Positions 1-15,100 of a DNA stretch of 64,000 nt are shown here, piece after piece. The translations under genes and the position numbers were made by a program. Position 1 is the first letter of the stretch. Every line of letters starts with the position of its first letter. Source of the DNA: Anseranas semipalmata (lineage: Eukaryota; Chordata; Aves; Anseriformes; Anseranatidae); contig VXAA01004026.1 in NCBI GenBank assembly GCA_013399115.1, positions 468,766 to 532,765 on the forward strand, in the 5' to 3' direction. The notes under the pieces are model-generated. The model searched no databases and was not told the DNA's origin. It saw only the letters and a list, made by a program, of their open reading frames with translations.

Positions 1-103
1 GTACTTGTTTTTAATGTCCTTGGATTTTTCCTCCCTTTTTTCTTTATCCTTGTGGAGCATCTTTCTGAACTGTTCAATATCTATCCAGCACATGAGATCC
101 ATC
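1..103 (-). CDS. RGS22: RGS22 coding exon 18 (cut by window edge)
   Basis: At least 103 nt. The first base completes Gly906; residues 907-940 are [20 protein letters not shown] and a Lys/Glu-rich tail ending KNKY at the edge. It continues the RGS domain of exon 17 (helix with CWIDIEQF). Acceptor TTTGTAG at 104-110. No donor is visible, so the exon continues beyond the window. Confidence 0.94.
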
Positions 104-3100
104 CTACAAACAAATTTAAACAGAATGTTTTTTTCAATATTGAGTTAATTTTGTCAACATTCTAGAGAGTTATTAGTTTAACCACAAACCACCAAAGTGT
201 TAAGTCCTAAATACCAGGTCAGATTGGACTGAAATTTTATGTCTGTTTTTCTTTGCTTTTACCATCTGGTGAGACTGTGGCACATGCTGAACAGACAGAT
301 CAAAAAGCATCTCGGGGGGCTCATTCAGGGTTCCCTCTCAAGGACCCTGAAAGGAGCAACCTCCTCAATTTGCTGCTGCTAAATCCAGCAGGGACTGCAA
401 ACTACAGCCACAGAGTGAGCTCAGGGAGTAAATGCAAAAAGATACAGATGAGAATTTGAACTGATAGTACGAGAATTTAAGTTGATACTGCAGGCTGTGA
501 GCCACTGGAAGATAAGTCAACACTGCCATTCTCCCTCCTCATATTGCCTTCTGACAGAGGAGCAAGGATGAGAGCTAGGAGTGGCAGCCCCAGGAATCAT
601 CCCCCTTCCTACCTCATGTGAGGTGCTAGAGCTTGTGAGTTAGTCCACAAGTCAAGTAGACAAAAACAATTCGTGGTAAATTTTGTTTCTAGGGCTTTTC
701 ATGGGCGCCTTTTCATTAATTACTGATTCCAGTACCTATTTCATTATTTATAATAAATGACAAATAATCTCCACATGCAATTCTTGGCCTATATATTGTT
801 CCTAATCATTTGAGCGTATACTATCTGTGTTTGATTAAATGGAACATATACTGGCTTTATTCTTTAAACCAGAGGACATAGTAATTGACATACCCACAAT
901 TTCAGTATAATTCATATGACTGTTTTCTGAGAGTATCTTACTATCTGAAGTTTTGTGAGCACTTTAATAAGGATATTCATTGTATTTGCAGCAGGAAATA
1001 TGAAACATTAAATTCACATAAACCCGTTTCACTTTTCCATTTGTTTAATGACTGGCTCTTTTGAAGCATTAATCTTTGAGTAAAAGTTTCAAAAGCATCC
1101 AACTGATTTAAGAACAGATGTCTCCCTTTCAAAAGTCTTTTGAGACCCATACAGGCCTAAGTTCTATTGAGATTGAAATTCTTCCATTTGCTAGTTTGTC
1201 AAAAGGGAAATAAGTTCACCCACAGGAAAGTGATCCAAGTTACTGTGGTTTACGGAGTTATTCCTTGTCATCTACCCATGCCAACTGACCAAATATGTCC
1301 ATCTTACTTAAAAAGCAAAATATATCATCTTAAAGTGTATTAGCTTAAATGGTTTACAGTGATGGCTTATCCAAGCATGCTCTACTTTTTACTTCCAGCA
1401 GATCAGGAGCGTACCCATCTGGGACCCCATCCTAGCCAGTTCACTGGTGATTGCTACCATTTCCCCAGTTAGAGAGGAAGTGTAGACTGGTGGTCTCCAA
1501 AGTGGGGTGTGCACACCCCAGGGGTGCATGAGACAATCCATTGAGAGGGAAGAAGAAAATATTAGAACTTCAGTAGTACTTTTATATAATTTATTAAAAA
1601 ATAAATATGCATATATTGGATATGCATGCTCAAAAAACTTTTACTGGCAGGGGTGCACAATCAAAAAAGTTTGGAGACCACTGATTTAGACAACTAGCTT
1701 AAAAGAAAAGTATCACCGTACTGACGTGAACATGGACACCTGCACCATGAAAATTTCAATCTGAGCTTGTTACCTACAGTCTTTTTGTAGTCAGTGAAGA
1801 AAAATAGACATATTTAGGAATGATTCATCCAACTGTTTTTAGATGTTCCCTTCAAAATTAGAAGAATTGCGCCCAGAAGTGTGTATTTATCTCTCTGACT
1901 ACAAAGGGAACCTATGATGATAAGCAGAAGTAGTGACGCTGGGTCTTGACCAGAGGAATCCTGTGCTAAAAGACCATCTCATTTCTCTTTTGAAATAGGT
2001 GACCAACATCCAATTTAAAACCATAGCAGTGTTCCTCTATAAGCATTAGCTCATGGGAAGCCAGGTTAAAGGAAGTGAAAATTCAGGGACTTGCTAGCAG
2101 TTACCTAACTATTCTATTGCTAAAACAGAATAGATTTAAGTGTGGGGCTTAAAAAAAAAAAAAAAAAAGCAGTGGCAAACTCACATTTACTTCTGCTTAC
2201 TTCTGCTAGAACTTCTGTTTAGATCTTCATTTTTAAACAAGTGGGCTCTTTTTCAAAAACCTTGCATAAACCATATCTGATAGGTGCTGGTAGTTAATTC
2301 TGTTCAGATCAATGCAAACACAAAACTACAGTTGCCCTCACACTTTGAGAATAACACGGCTGTGTTCTATTTGTACATTTCTGTGACGTCCTGCCTTAAT
2401 TTTTAAAATGTACTAAATTGAAACTGTACTAAACAAGATAAATTTTTTACTCATTATTGGTTAATGGCTGTACTCAGGAACTTGCCACTAACCAAAGCAT
2501 AAACTGAAAATAAAACTGGACTACAAACATGTTATGAAGAAGAATTTTTACCCTCTGAAAAAGTTCAGACAATTTGGCTGTGTGGACAATATGCATGAGT
2601 ATTTCATAAATATGTAAACACTTAAAAAAAAAAAGGTTTAAAATCCATGAACATTTACATATCCAAGATTCTCTGCAAAGATTTCTTCTGAACTTAAAAA
2701 CAGGTAAATTAATAACAAACAAGAAACATACCCAGCAGAACGCTCATTAAGAAAAACCCAGAACTGTTCTAACTTCTGTTTGTCATGGATCAGGTCATAC
2801 AGATTAGGACCTGTAGATTCTTTGGGAACTTGACGCAAGTGCTGAACTTCTTTGAGAATATCAGGGCAGGACGGCAGACCAGTGTCAGCAACAGTACTCT
2901 GAGGGAAGAAATTATTTCACTTGCATAACTACTTTTTCATCTCTATATTTTGCTCAGTCTAATAATCCCGTAGATAACTTCCGTCTCTATAGAACAGCTT
3001 TGTGATCGCTAAGAAAATAAATTGAGTTAAGGTTCCAGCTCTTAATCAGCTTTATTTTTATGTTTGCTTTAAACATATCAGTGTGTGCAGGTTCCATAAT

Positions 3101-6100
3101 CAAATAAACCAATGCATACCTGTAATTTACTTGAAATTGAGGTATTTGTTCAAGCTTAAGGGTCCAAAATACACTCCACAGACTTTAGTGGAAACTGTCC
3201 CACTGAGTCCGATCATACAATGGTGTGATAATGATGTAACTGACAGAAGAACTGAATTTGTAATTAACGCAATAGCTAACAATCATTCCACAAAAACTGG
3301 ATGGTAGCAATCAGATTACTTGTTTCTCCAAACTGGCATGTAGTGAATCCTTCATTGCTGATACTCAAAGTGTTAACCCCCTCTGATAGAAAAAGAGTTT
3401 GTTTTTGTTAGTAGGTACTTGTCTTACCTCATCCTTCTTGGAAACACTCTCTTGATGCAAAGCCTGGAGCTTTCTAAAGTACACGGAATCCAGCTGTCGA
3501 GTTTCTTCCACCAACTCCACCTAATAAAAATAATATCTTATGTCATCCCTACAGTACACATTATAGAAAGATGGAGAACTGGACAGGCAACTTGCCAGTG
3601 ACAGTGGATAGAAAAGAATACATTTGCCAATAATGAGACAGATGTTTAGGAGACACTAGAAGTCACATCCTTGTGACAAACAATTCAATTAAAAGCTCCG
3701 GTGGAACAAAATTTTCAGATCTATGTAGGATCACATGTAGATTTCTACAGAACACTACTAAATAACCTCATTATGTCTTTAAGAGAAGAACTTCTTATTT
3801 AAAAAAATTACTGAATTATATTGTGTAAAGCATGCCAGACTTACCTGATTGCCTCTACCAGAAAATTGCATTTCAAAGTGCCAGTGAGAAGCAGAAAGCC
3901 AGGTCTGAAAACTACCACTCGCAGTGGGAAATGACGAAAAGATAAAGTGACACATGTTTCCAGAAATGGAAGTTCGAGACAAGGATGACACCTTACTATA
4001 ATATCTAAACAATTAAGTCAAAAGCTTTCGGACTCTCAGTTCTGTCCCTTTCTTCAGTTTGATAATGGTAAATGCCTTAAAACGATAAATTGTGCATGAT
4101 TAGAACTCATTAAGTGTTGGCATTTTTTAACTTAACAAGAAGCATTACGTGTGTAACTAGAGTAGTTCTCCATGTTATGTGCAAACAATCAGTAACTGTG
4201 TAAAGAATAGTTCGGTGACTCTCTCGGCTGACTAAACCATTCAAACACAGGTTTAGGATATTTAGCCAAACTGAGCTAATTAATTAAATTGATTAGCACT
4301 CCTATTACAAAGATTAGAAAGCTGTGCTCTTATTATACAAAAATTTATGTGCAAGAGAGAAAAAAGAGTTTTTAGATTAATATTCATTACATTTTTATCT
4401 AAACGTGAATACCACACTAATCAACATATTATCTGAATGCCTTTAGGCTCGGAGTAACTCTATTCCACTGTTATAAAGTGCTTTGGGATATTCTTTTCTT
4501 TAAAAGAAAATGTAGTTTAAAAGCAAATAGGAAAATAATTCAGAACATTTTTCACAAACTTTAAACAGAGAACAGATAGAGGCAGGATGAGAGTCAACAA
4601 TAAAAAGGAACTCTCCTGTTTTCATGTTTTGTTTAAAGATAAAAATGTAGATACATACTGACCATGTCCCAAATAAGCAATTCTGAACTCACCTAATTCT
4701 TGATAAAATATCTTGTTCATTATGGGCCAAATATATCCTGCTGTATGGGAGAACAAAGGGGGAGAGTAGAGCCAGGGACTGAACAAAATACAAAGCAGAC
4801 CTTTTCTTTGTGCTCAGGAGTGTGCCTAATGCATCAGCCTGCGCCTAGTACAAAGAGACTCTAGTGCCTCCTAGAACAGGTCGTTTTATGTCTGTTTATA
4901 ATAACTCTTCACAAACGCATATATTGTGCACTCAAAATGATTTATTTCTATTTTTTGTGTGCGTGTGTGTGCTCTGATTAGGATGTTTGCATTATTACAG
5001 CACTTACTTAGAAGTCTGCCCACAACTGAACACTTGCAAAGCAAAGCATCATCTAAACTGAAAGGGTGATAGATTATTCCTCATTTAACTCAGGGAAGTA
5101 TTACCTGACACATGCATTTAATTAACATAAAGTAAGAGTTTGTTTTCAACTCTTACTTTGGAGGATTTCTATCTCTAGAAGCAGTGAAAATGCTGTAATC
5201 AGAGAGTCCTCAAAAGCAGAGTCCTTTTTATACACAAATGGTGTATCTTAATACTGTGCTTAGCCGATGATATGTCTCAGTGAGGCATTGGCAATAGATA
5301 CTAGACAACTAGTCATAATAATACACATGTAAAATATACATTTACAAATGATGTACAGTTTAATATTAGTCTGATAGAAAGTAAATAAAAATTCAGATTA
5401 ATGAAAGCACCAATCAATTACATGGCATTCTGCGGGTCATAAACAATTTTAGATTAACAGCTTGGAAAAAATAACTTATCTGTAATAACATAGAAAAGAT
5501 TGAAAATTGAATAGAATATTTTGCAGATATGTTTGGATTAGTATATTTCATTTTAGAAAGTTTTAACAATGTTCAAACTTTCAAAGTTTCTTAAGAAAAT
5601 TAAGTTATCACAGGATGAGATAGAAGGTCCCCTTGTGAATTAATTAGAAGGTAGAAAATCAAAAATAAAGGAATACATAGCTTTTATAATGGGGTGTGGT
5701 TCCTATTGGAGTCTCCTAGGGATCTGTGCTGAAGTTGTTTTTTCAAACATATTCAGAAATTATCTGGAAAAGGTGGTGAGCAAGAAGACAACAAAGTCTG
5801 CAAAATGATTCCACAGAGCAAAAAATGAAACTGACTGTGAAGAGCTGCAGGATTTCAGGATACTTAACGTCTGCGTGATAAAAGGGCAGCTGAATTCAAC
5901 GACAATAAACATTAAGTCATTCAAATGAGCTCCAAATTAGGGCTTTACATTAGCTGCTATTACTTAGTAAAGAGATCTTGGAATCATTGCAGATGGCTAT
6001 TAGCTTACATTTTGCACATCCACTCAAAATTCACCAGGATTCAAAAGGCAATTAGAAAAATAGGAACAATTAGGAAAGGAACAAAGAGCAAAACAGAAGA

Positions 6101-9100
6101 CCATTCTGCCACTAGATAATCCTTAGTGCATCCAGATCTTTAGTATTGCATCTCATGAAAAGAATATAAAATAACAGATACAGATGGGATTGACAAGTAT
6201 AAGAAAGGTATGAAACAACTTCTGTAAAAGGGGAGGTTAAATAGTCACGGATTCTTGAGTTTCAAAGAGATGTAATTGAAGTGGGATACGGCAGAGACAT
6301 GTAAAAGCATTGACGATGAGAGTATGACAAGATAACAATTGTTCACTGTTCCTCATGACTGTAAAACTAGGGCATCAGGTGAAATTATCAGGGAGGGGTT
6401 TGAAAACAAACCAAAAGAAGCATTTGGGTTCATTTTCATAACCATGGAACCCACTGCTACAGTGAGGCTGAAGATATATGATGACCCAAGACGCATTTAC
6501 ATAAAGTCATGGGGAAAAAGGCTCATCAAAGATTATTAAAGACAAAAATGTGGACAAGACTTCTGCTTTATGAACCTCCTCAAATGCAAAGTGCTGAAGC
6601 TGGCAATACTGCTGGATGTTTTTTTTTTCTGTTCTTATACTCTACTCTTAAACATTTAGTACTGCCCACCACCTAACAGGCCTAGAAGACCATTCTCAAA
6701 TTTGAATGTAAGTTCTAATATTTGTACATACATGCATTCATGACAGAAGTAAAAATATATACATATACACTGTACTACAAAATTACTTTTGATGAGTAAC
6801 AAGATTAAAGAAACATGACACTTCGTGAGTACAAAGAGAATTTTTGCCACAGCAAGATGCATTCCTTCCCATTTCACAGAGCATGGGGTCTATTAAGCCT
6901 GCACCATGCTTTTGAAGAGGAAGTCTGCTTTTCACAGGAAGCTCAGCCAACTCCTTGCATCTGCATAGAAGGGAGTGGGTGAGTGAAACATCCCATAATA
7001 CTTCTCCCTACCTGACTGTAAATGCAATAGAATTGTATGTGGGACTGGGAAAGGGCTGTATATGAAGGCTCTTGTGATTTTTTTCCATGACATAAGAATT
7101 TTTCAGTGTCATCTAAGTCCATTACCTTTCCATAACTGTACTTGTCTGCTTCCACCATCTTCATCCATGGTTCTAGCAGAAGAATGAGGATATGTTCTTC
7201 TGCTGGGTCAAAAAGATCCTCAAAAGCTGGGTCAATTTTCTGATAAATCATGTTTTTCTTGCTCTGATGAAGACCAATGTCCATACTGGCAGATGGGGCA
7301 ATGTAAGTTGCATAAAGGAACTACAATAAAACAGAAGAAATCCTTACCAAAGCAAGGATTATAATATGCTTTTTTATGAAACACATACAATTTGCCATTC
7401 AACATGTAAAAGCAGAGAAAAGTTGAACTTGGAGAATGTTTCCGTTTCACTAGCAGCACATTCTTGAAGCTTAGAGCCCATTTTTTCTTTCCTTTTTTTT
7501 TTTTTTCAAAGGCTTCTTTTTCTCAAACAGACATCTAAATCTAATTCTTCTTTCATTTTAAATGTTTAATAAATTGCTATGAAAGACAATACTGAAAAGT
7601 CAGAGAAAAGCACTTTCTTCCAGGAATATGTTGAAAGGATATATTCCACAATATCTTTCTAATACATAACAACTCTGACTGCAGCTGGAGATCAAGTGAA
7701 AAGAGATACTGCCCTAATAAAATTCATATAAATGTTTTCTCTTCTTTGCATTGTCAAAGTCCAACTAATTTTTAAACATATGGTCGGGGGATCAGATTAG
7801 TAGCAAAAATCAGAACTTCTCTGTAGGATGGCACTAAGGAGTCCATCTTCGGTATTTATTATCACACAATTTTGACAATGAAGAATGCAAGTTTCTGATA
7901 AATCTCATTTTTCCTTTTGCTGCTAAAATCCAGCTGTAACTAGTAGGTGAGCAAAGCAGTAAAAAGAAGAAAATAGTACATCTACTCTGTTTTCAAGCAA
8001 TAATAGAACGCTGTTGTGATTAAATTTCTAGCACAGTGAGAGAATGTTTGAGTATATCAAATAATGACATTTCTGTTTCCTTTACATCAAATCCTGATTT
8101 ATTAGACTCTTTCAAACAGCAGTAGTACCAGACTACATCTCCATTGTTTTGGACCTCAACAATTTGAAACATACCCTCTAGACTCTCATGGTATCAGGCC
8201 ATTGAGGAATACAGAGCTACAATAGCTGACATCCTCCAATTAGAACTTGTTTTGATTAGTATATTTACTGCTTCTGCAGGATTCCACCACCTTTCTATGT
8301 AGAAGTAATCACTGAAAACAAAGATGGTTTGTAGCTATTACGGACCACCTTATCAGTGCAATAAAGGCCCACAGGTGTAAGGGTAAGGCCAAGGAACTAG
8401 GACATCCACAAGTAGAGTCCTAGATAAAGAACAAGACCACATTCATCCTAACTTATATCCTTCTCAGCAAATCCCAAAATAAATTAAAATTTAACAGGGA
8501 CAGCATTAATTAGATTCATAGTGATTTCAGACCTTGGAAGTTATTTCAAAGAACCCTAAAACTAATAAAGTTTCAGTTACGTCATGTTCTAGTTTGATCC
8601 AAACCATTTAACAGGCAAAATAGACAAACTAGAAAGGAACAGTCCAACGATAAAAAGATGTGGTATCTTTAGAAATAGATTTTTTAAAGAGAGGTTAACC
8701 ATTTTATTCATCATTAGGGCTACATTGGTCCACCTGTCATGACTTATAAAACCACACAAGAAACCTGTAAATTGATGACAAGAAACCTGTAAATTGATGA
8801 AAGGGGCCAAAATAGGTCCTCAATATTTTCACACACATTTAACCTCATTCCTTAAGTGGCTGGTCATTTTTAGTAAAGTTTCAGGAATAAAATCAAAAAA
8901 TAAAAAAAGCACAACTTACTGGGTGGAACTTTTCTTTCCCTCATGATTTTGTATGAAATGTGTTAACTTAAATATATTCACCATTATTCTTTAGAGCTCA
9001 CAAAAAATATCAGCCTACAGGGTCAGAAATTGCCCAGATTAAAGAGGCTTTGGCCAAAACCTATTGACAATCTGCTCACATAAACACTGTTGTAATGTTT

Positions 9101-12100
9101 TGCTGTATTAGAGACTGTCTTTGCAGGCTGCTCTACCTGCAGAACTGCCCTCTAACCCTGTTTAATTTCATACGCAAAACTAGAGCATAATAAAGACAGA
9201 CATTTTTTTTCCATAAACAATTGTTAGGGCTGGTAATACATGTAAAGCAGAAATTTAGGGGTGGTTAAACCAGCTATAGGTGTACTTTTCCAACCTTGAA
9301 GACCCAGATCCTCAGTGCTGTAATCAGGATGGCCTCTTCACCTTTGAAGGATACAGATTTACACCGTCTGACAATTTGGTGTGATGCCATCTTTTTGCTT
9401 TAATTCTTGTAAGAATCCATCACTATGGGATTTGACCCACCAACTAAAAACATAGCATCACAAAGTGACGAATTGACTGTATGCACTTGCAGATGAGGAG
9501 GAGAAATGAGAAGGAGCTTTCATCCCTATGTCCCTTGCTGAGGGTTCCGGTGCACCTGTAGGTCTGCACTGATTTCAATGCAAGGACTGCAGGAAGACCA
9601 ACTGCTAAGAGTTCTAGACATGTCAGAAAAGAGGAAAAATTTCTGTGTTCACAGCCTTCAACACTGGGTGATGAAGTTAGCAAGACATAAAGGAGAACAA
9701 GCATTGTATCCTTTTAAATGGAATATTCATTGCCTTTTTTGATTCCTATGTCATGGAAATTTTGTGGTTTTCTCTGTTACAGCGGAACAGTGAAACAGTG
9801 GTATTGGCCAATGTCCTAAAGCATCAACAGAAAACAATCACATTATATGAACTTGAAGTTTATAAAATTTGTACAAAAATCTTAGACATGTGACATCAAG
9901 CGCACATCATGTTTCATTTACCCAATTTGTTTCTTTTGTAAAACACAAAGAACCTTCCCACCTGCCAGTTATACATTTTCCTATAAATGTATTAGAATAA
10001 GTGATGGATCCACCCCAAAACCCTGATCTGGAAATTTGATCAGAGTTTGCATCTTGACATTACTTATGATGGCACAAATCTGAAGATAGAAAATGCTTAG
10101 GAAATTCAGATTAAGATTTTGGCCTCATTTATTAATTTCCAAATCGGGGATTGCTCAGGCCTTGGGTTTTGTTGTGAATTCACCCCAGATGAGAAGGCTT
10201 TGGTAAGCAATCTCAGAATGACCAGAGTGAAGCAAGAAACACAAAAAATATTTAAGTCCAAGTGCTTCATATTGCTGCCCAAAGGCGTGGATGTTGCACT
10301 AATCTAAATGAGGGGCTTGTGAGCTGCTTGACAGAATCACATGATGGGAAGAATACAATGCACTGGCTGGTCTTAAATGGAAAGGCCAAACTGCCTTAAC
10401 CCCATCATCACTTTCCAATAACATAAATCTTGTGTCTGACCCTAAAACTTCACAGTAATGAAAACTTCCTTTATCTAAATTGATTCTAGTGTTAAAATAT
10501 TGTACTTCCCATATCTATATTCAAGTTTCTAACCCTAAGTAACTATTTTTTGTCAAAAACTTCTATTTCTATATTGTTTTTTTTTCCCCAATTTAGTTTA
10601 CACTCCTGTGTGCATGGTTATAGTGAATAACCACATACATTCCTGGATGATTACCAGTACCCATCATTTTTCTTATGCATCAGATTTCATCCTCACTCTA
10701 GTTTTATTTTTCCCCCTGAATGAATGAATATACACCTTGGAATGCGTTTCCTTACTCCATCATAAAGCTAGATAAAAATACCTAACAAATGAAACAATGA
10801 GTAGCAGACACACAGCAATCCAGGTTTGCTCTTGTTCCTAACAGGAAGCAGGCAGAACACATACAGAATACTCTGGATGTCTCTTTCTGTAATAAATAGT
10901 AAAATACATATGATGATGTGTTGTTAGAATCTGATCCACATTCTCTCAGGAGTCTTTGGAATGACTATCTTATTGTGCCAAAGGTGAGTGCAGAATTTGG
11001 GAAAGCATCTTTTCCATAAGCAGACCCTGTAGATTGGATGCAGCTTGACTCTTAACAGTGTTCCAATGAAAACAAGAATAATTTTTGTGCAGCCTTAAAA
11101 GGCAAGCTTGAGAATGATACCAAATGTTGCAGCACATGTGTTGATTTGTTATGTTACATTTCAGCTGTTAGTTATGCTAATGGAACAGTTTCGCATATTT
11201 CGTTTTGATGTATTTACTTTAATGGCTATGTGTATGTAGCCCTCTGCAATTGCTTAGTAACGCCGATTGTACGATGTTCTGCTGTCACCACCAGGCCAGC
11301 ACTGGAAATAAGATAAGAAAAATAAAAAAAGACCTCAGCCTTAATTTTCAGCCATGCAACCATTGCAAAAAGAGTGGAAGCTGGTGTGAAATTAAACTGA
11401 ATTAAGAACTGAATTAAAAACCATCATAGACCATAACCTAAGACTGGCCTACAAAAAAAAAAAATACAGGAAAATCAAGACACAGTCTAGGTACAGTAGG
11501 TAAAAAAAAAAAAAAAATTAAAAAAGAAGAAGAAGAAGAAATTTCTCATGTTTTTGACTTTACACAGACTGCTTCTGCTATACTCGTAACTCTCTGATTA
11601 AACAAGCTAACTGTCCCCAAAAATGGCAAAGTAAATTTGGGTCAGTATATCTTTTCCTAATGGAAAATGGGATTCATCCAATCTGCTATTAAATCTCCCA
11701 CATACTGACTTTTCCCAGAGTAACAGTCCCTATCAAGTTTCCCAAAAGATTATCTAGTTAAGCATGTCGCAAGTTCAGAGACTCAGCTACAAAGATACAA
11801 GGACAGGGACAAGATGTCCATGCTGTCCAATGTGCTTGTCCAGCTTCTTTGGTAGGTGACAGTTCTGGAGAAGGACTCCAGTAGAGGCAGGTGGCTTACA
11901 TGCCTGTTGTGAATGAGGTCCCTAGCCATAGGCCTGGGCAGATAAGGGAGGAGGTCAGCCTTATGGATACCATCAGTTGCCCTTAGCCCCTGGCCATAAG
12001 TAGAGCTAGAGGGGAAAATAAACTAAACAAAGTAGCACTTTCAGGTTGGCTAGTATGTGACAGAGAAGAGGGAGTCCAAGCCTCAGCCTCTGCTTAGAGT

Positions 12101-15100
12101 TTCCATAGAACTAACACTGATTCAGGTGAAAATTCTGGACAAATATGCAAAATTCTGTCATTTGCCCCAGTAAAACTTTGAAGCAAGAAAAGAAGACAAA
12201 TTCAAGATGCTCAATAATGTAAGCCATACAATGAGATTTTTCTCCACTGCTCCCTACAGATATTTGTTCCAATGACCTATGAAGTAGCTTTGCTCTATTA
12301 CAGCATACAGTCAAATATGCAGATAGAATATACTCCTACACAAGGTTTACAAAGGGAAAACAGACCAAAGTTTCACAAAACGATGTTAAAAGTTGCTTGG
12401 AATCCTTCTAACAATATCAAACTGCTGTAGCCTCCTTCCTTGGCAGTATCAGACTATTCTGCAGTCAGTGAGAGATATCAGCACCCGTGGCCTGTGGTGA
12501 ACCAGCTTATTTTTGTTTTATTCCCTGACTTAAAGTGCATATTCAATTAAGAATACGTGTTTATAGGAAATAGCCATTCTGCTTGACAGTAAATAAGAGT
12601 CTAAAGATCAAACTGGGGGTGGAGGAGATGATTATGTAAAGAGCATAACAATGCCCTGACAACCAGAAAAGGAAAAACAGGACTGACAACTGAAAGATCT
12701 ATTTTCATGACTTAAGGTCATTATCTGAGGTCTGGACTATGAGACCTGCAATTCTAACCCACACAGGAGATGGAAAGAAAGGTAAAGAACAATTAGATGA
12801 TTTATAAAAAATGTTATCACAGATGTTAACACTAAACAGGCGGTTTCCAAATATGACGTAGAGTAGCAAAGGGGAGATTAGGTAAACTGAGTATAATAGA
12901 TAAAACTGAGAACAGACAACAGAGCCTAGAAATGAAACTATGCATGTTTAACCTTTAAATCATGAAATTCTGTGGAAGCAAGCCAAAGAGCTTCTTTTAT
13001 TGTCCACAACGCAGTTATACTTTGGTGTGAGTTGTCAAGATTTGGAAACTTTTGTGTCTTCTTTTCTGTCTTTACACAGAACAAAAGTATTTGTGAAGGG
13101 AATGAACAAATGTATTTGTGAAGGAAAAATACATTATTTACAACTTACTTGAGCTTGCTTGCATATTTTAAAGGGATGAAGAGTTTCTTGGTAGAAAAGC
13201 TGATGATAAGCCTGTAGGTCAGACCAAAAGTACACACTGTTCTTCCACAACTAGAGATGAAAAAAACTGTAAGTTATTACTACCCAAATATCAGGCCTTT
13301 ATAAAAGATTGAGTTTCCAATGCAAGTAATTATTTAGCTCCTTGGGGTCATCATAAATCAAGCTCAATTTAAGATGGATTTAATCTTCTGTTGCATACTG
13401 GCAGAAGGACAACATATTTAATGGCATCGTCACTGCGATACTATATCTTTTATTGTATCCTTTATGCATAATTGGCCATTAAAATTGTTAACATTGTAGT
13501 TAACATTTGAAGAGTAACCACATTTCAGTGGCATAAAGCCAGCACTTAAGAAGAAATGCTGATAATGGACATGCAGAATTTGTGCCATGGTGAAATAGCA
13601 TTTTGCAGCAATAACCAAAACAATTAAATATTGTGTACTTGACATATGTTACTGTGACTATCATTGCATTTTTATTACGTGAATTTCTGAGGCACAGAAT
13701 CTTGGCCCCAGTTCATAAATTCAAACAAATGTCGAATTATCTTTCAGAAAAAAGGAGTCTAGATCTTTCCCGAAGTCCTCTGGTTTAATTATGTGCTTAT
13801 GGGGTTTGGATTGCAAAAATACCCTGAAACCCCCATCACTGGACAATAATGAATGTTTTCCAAAAAGATAGGGGCAGGAAACTTTGTTCCACAAACTGTA
13901 GCCCACCAAACCTGGCATATGAATGAAATCGGTTCCACAGTTGTAGACAAGACCTTAAGGAAATAATTTTCAAAGGAGTCTGGCACCTGCAAATGCTAGA
14001 GGACATGTGGGTGGGTGCCTATCTCCCATGAAAAATAAGTTACTTTTATTTAGATTCTATCTACACACATTTAACATTTTTAGGTTAAGGTATTCAGCTT
14101 TGGAAACATTGGCTCTTGCTTTCTGGTAGCCAAAGGCATTTCTAGCTACTGCTGCTGGATTTGGGGTTGTGCCAGCAGTGAAACAGATGTCCATCTTGAT
14201 AGTATTCAAGTCTCCCCTAAAGAATCAGTGTTCAAAAGCCCTTAAACACTGACTCAGATCGATAAATTGTTCCAACCAATCCTCAATTTACACCCAGCAA
14301 TGAATGATGACTTTACTGACTGCAGGGAAGAAACAGTTGTTTCTCAGAAATCCAAGAAGCTTCATGGAAGTAGGAGAACATTTTTAAAACACTGGAGATT
14401 TTGGGACATCACTAACCCAACAAGCAAAAAGGAGGCAGATTATCGTGAGTAATAGCATAGTGGATTTTCCATCTTTATAAAAAATGTTTTTGTGGGTTAA
14501 GATCTCATTTTTTCTGCCAAGTTAAAGGCTAGTTTTTAAAAATTATTAGTCATTTTTTTATCCCTGATCGTACATTCAGATTTCCAATAGGTTTGAGACA
14601 GTTAGGATCTGACAGCTTGGTTAAGACCTGTCATTAGTTTGAATATACATATGAACAGTTTATTGTTGTTGAGAGATTGTAGTCTCACAAGTAATAATTT
14701 ATCCAGTCATCAATCTTTCTTTCTCCAATTTTTTTTTTTTCTTCAGTCTGGCTGCCCTCTATAACTTGGCATTCAGTCAATTATGGACTAAATTATCACA
14801 GGGTAGGAAAATGTTCATACCTTATTCCCTGACTTCTCACAGAAGTGTGTGAAGTAGTAGCCTGCTCTGTTCTCTAAATAAAGAGACTGCAGCATGCTTT
14901 CCATTATTGATCTCCCTAAGACAACACTGCCAGCAGCACTTTTCCCCTGGACGAAAAAATATATAGTTATACAACAAGGAGTAACAGGCTTTCATTATTT
15001 TCAAATGTTAGTACATTGCAATGGAGGACCATGCGGTGTGTTCAATTAATACCTTTATCCCGGGAAACCAGAATCCATTTTCTATTACGTATGCAATTGA

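Larger units (their letters stand above)
3521..7125 (-). other. RGS22: RGS22 intron 15
   Basis: Contains a perfect 12-bp inverted repeat (5129-5159), a GT-rich run near 4958-4971 and an old CR1-type relict (about 5620-6640). The rest shows nothing recognisable. Confidence 0.8.

Noticed and set aside
3779..4012. Possible extra RGS22 exon with a donor-like GTAAG near 3842
   Set aside because: Exons 15 and 16 already join in phase across this region with conserved sequence on both sides, and the open frame resembles nothing.
11276..11300. CACCACCAGGCCAGCACTG as a CTCF site
   Set aside because: The central GGGGGC part of the motif is missing.
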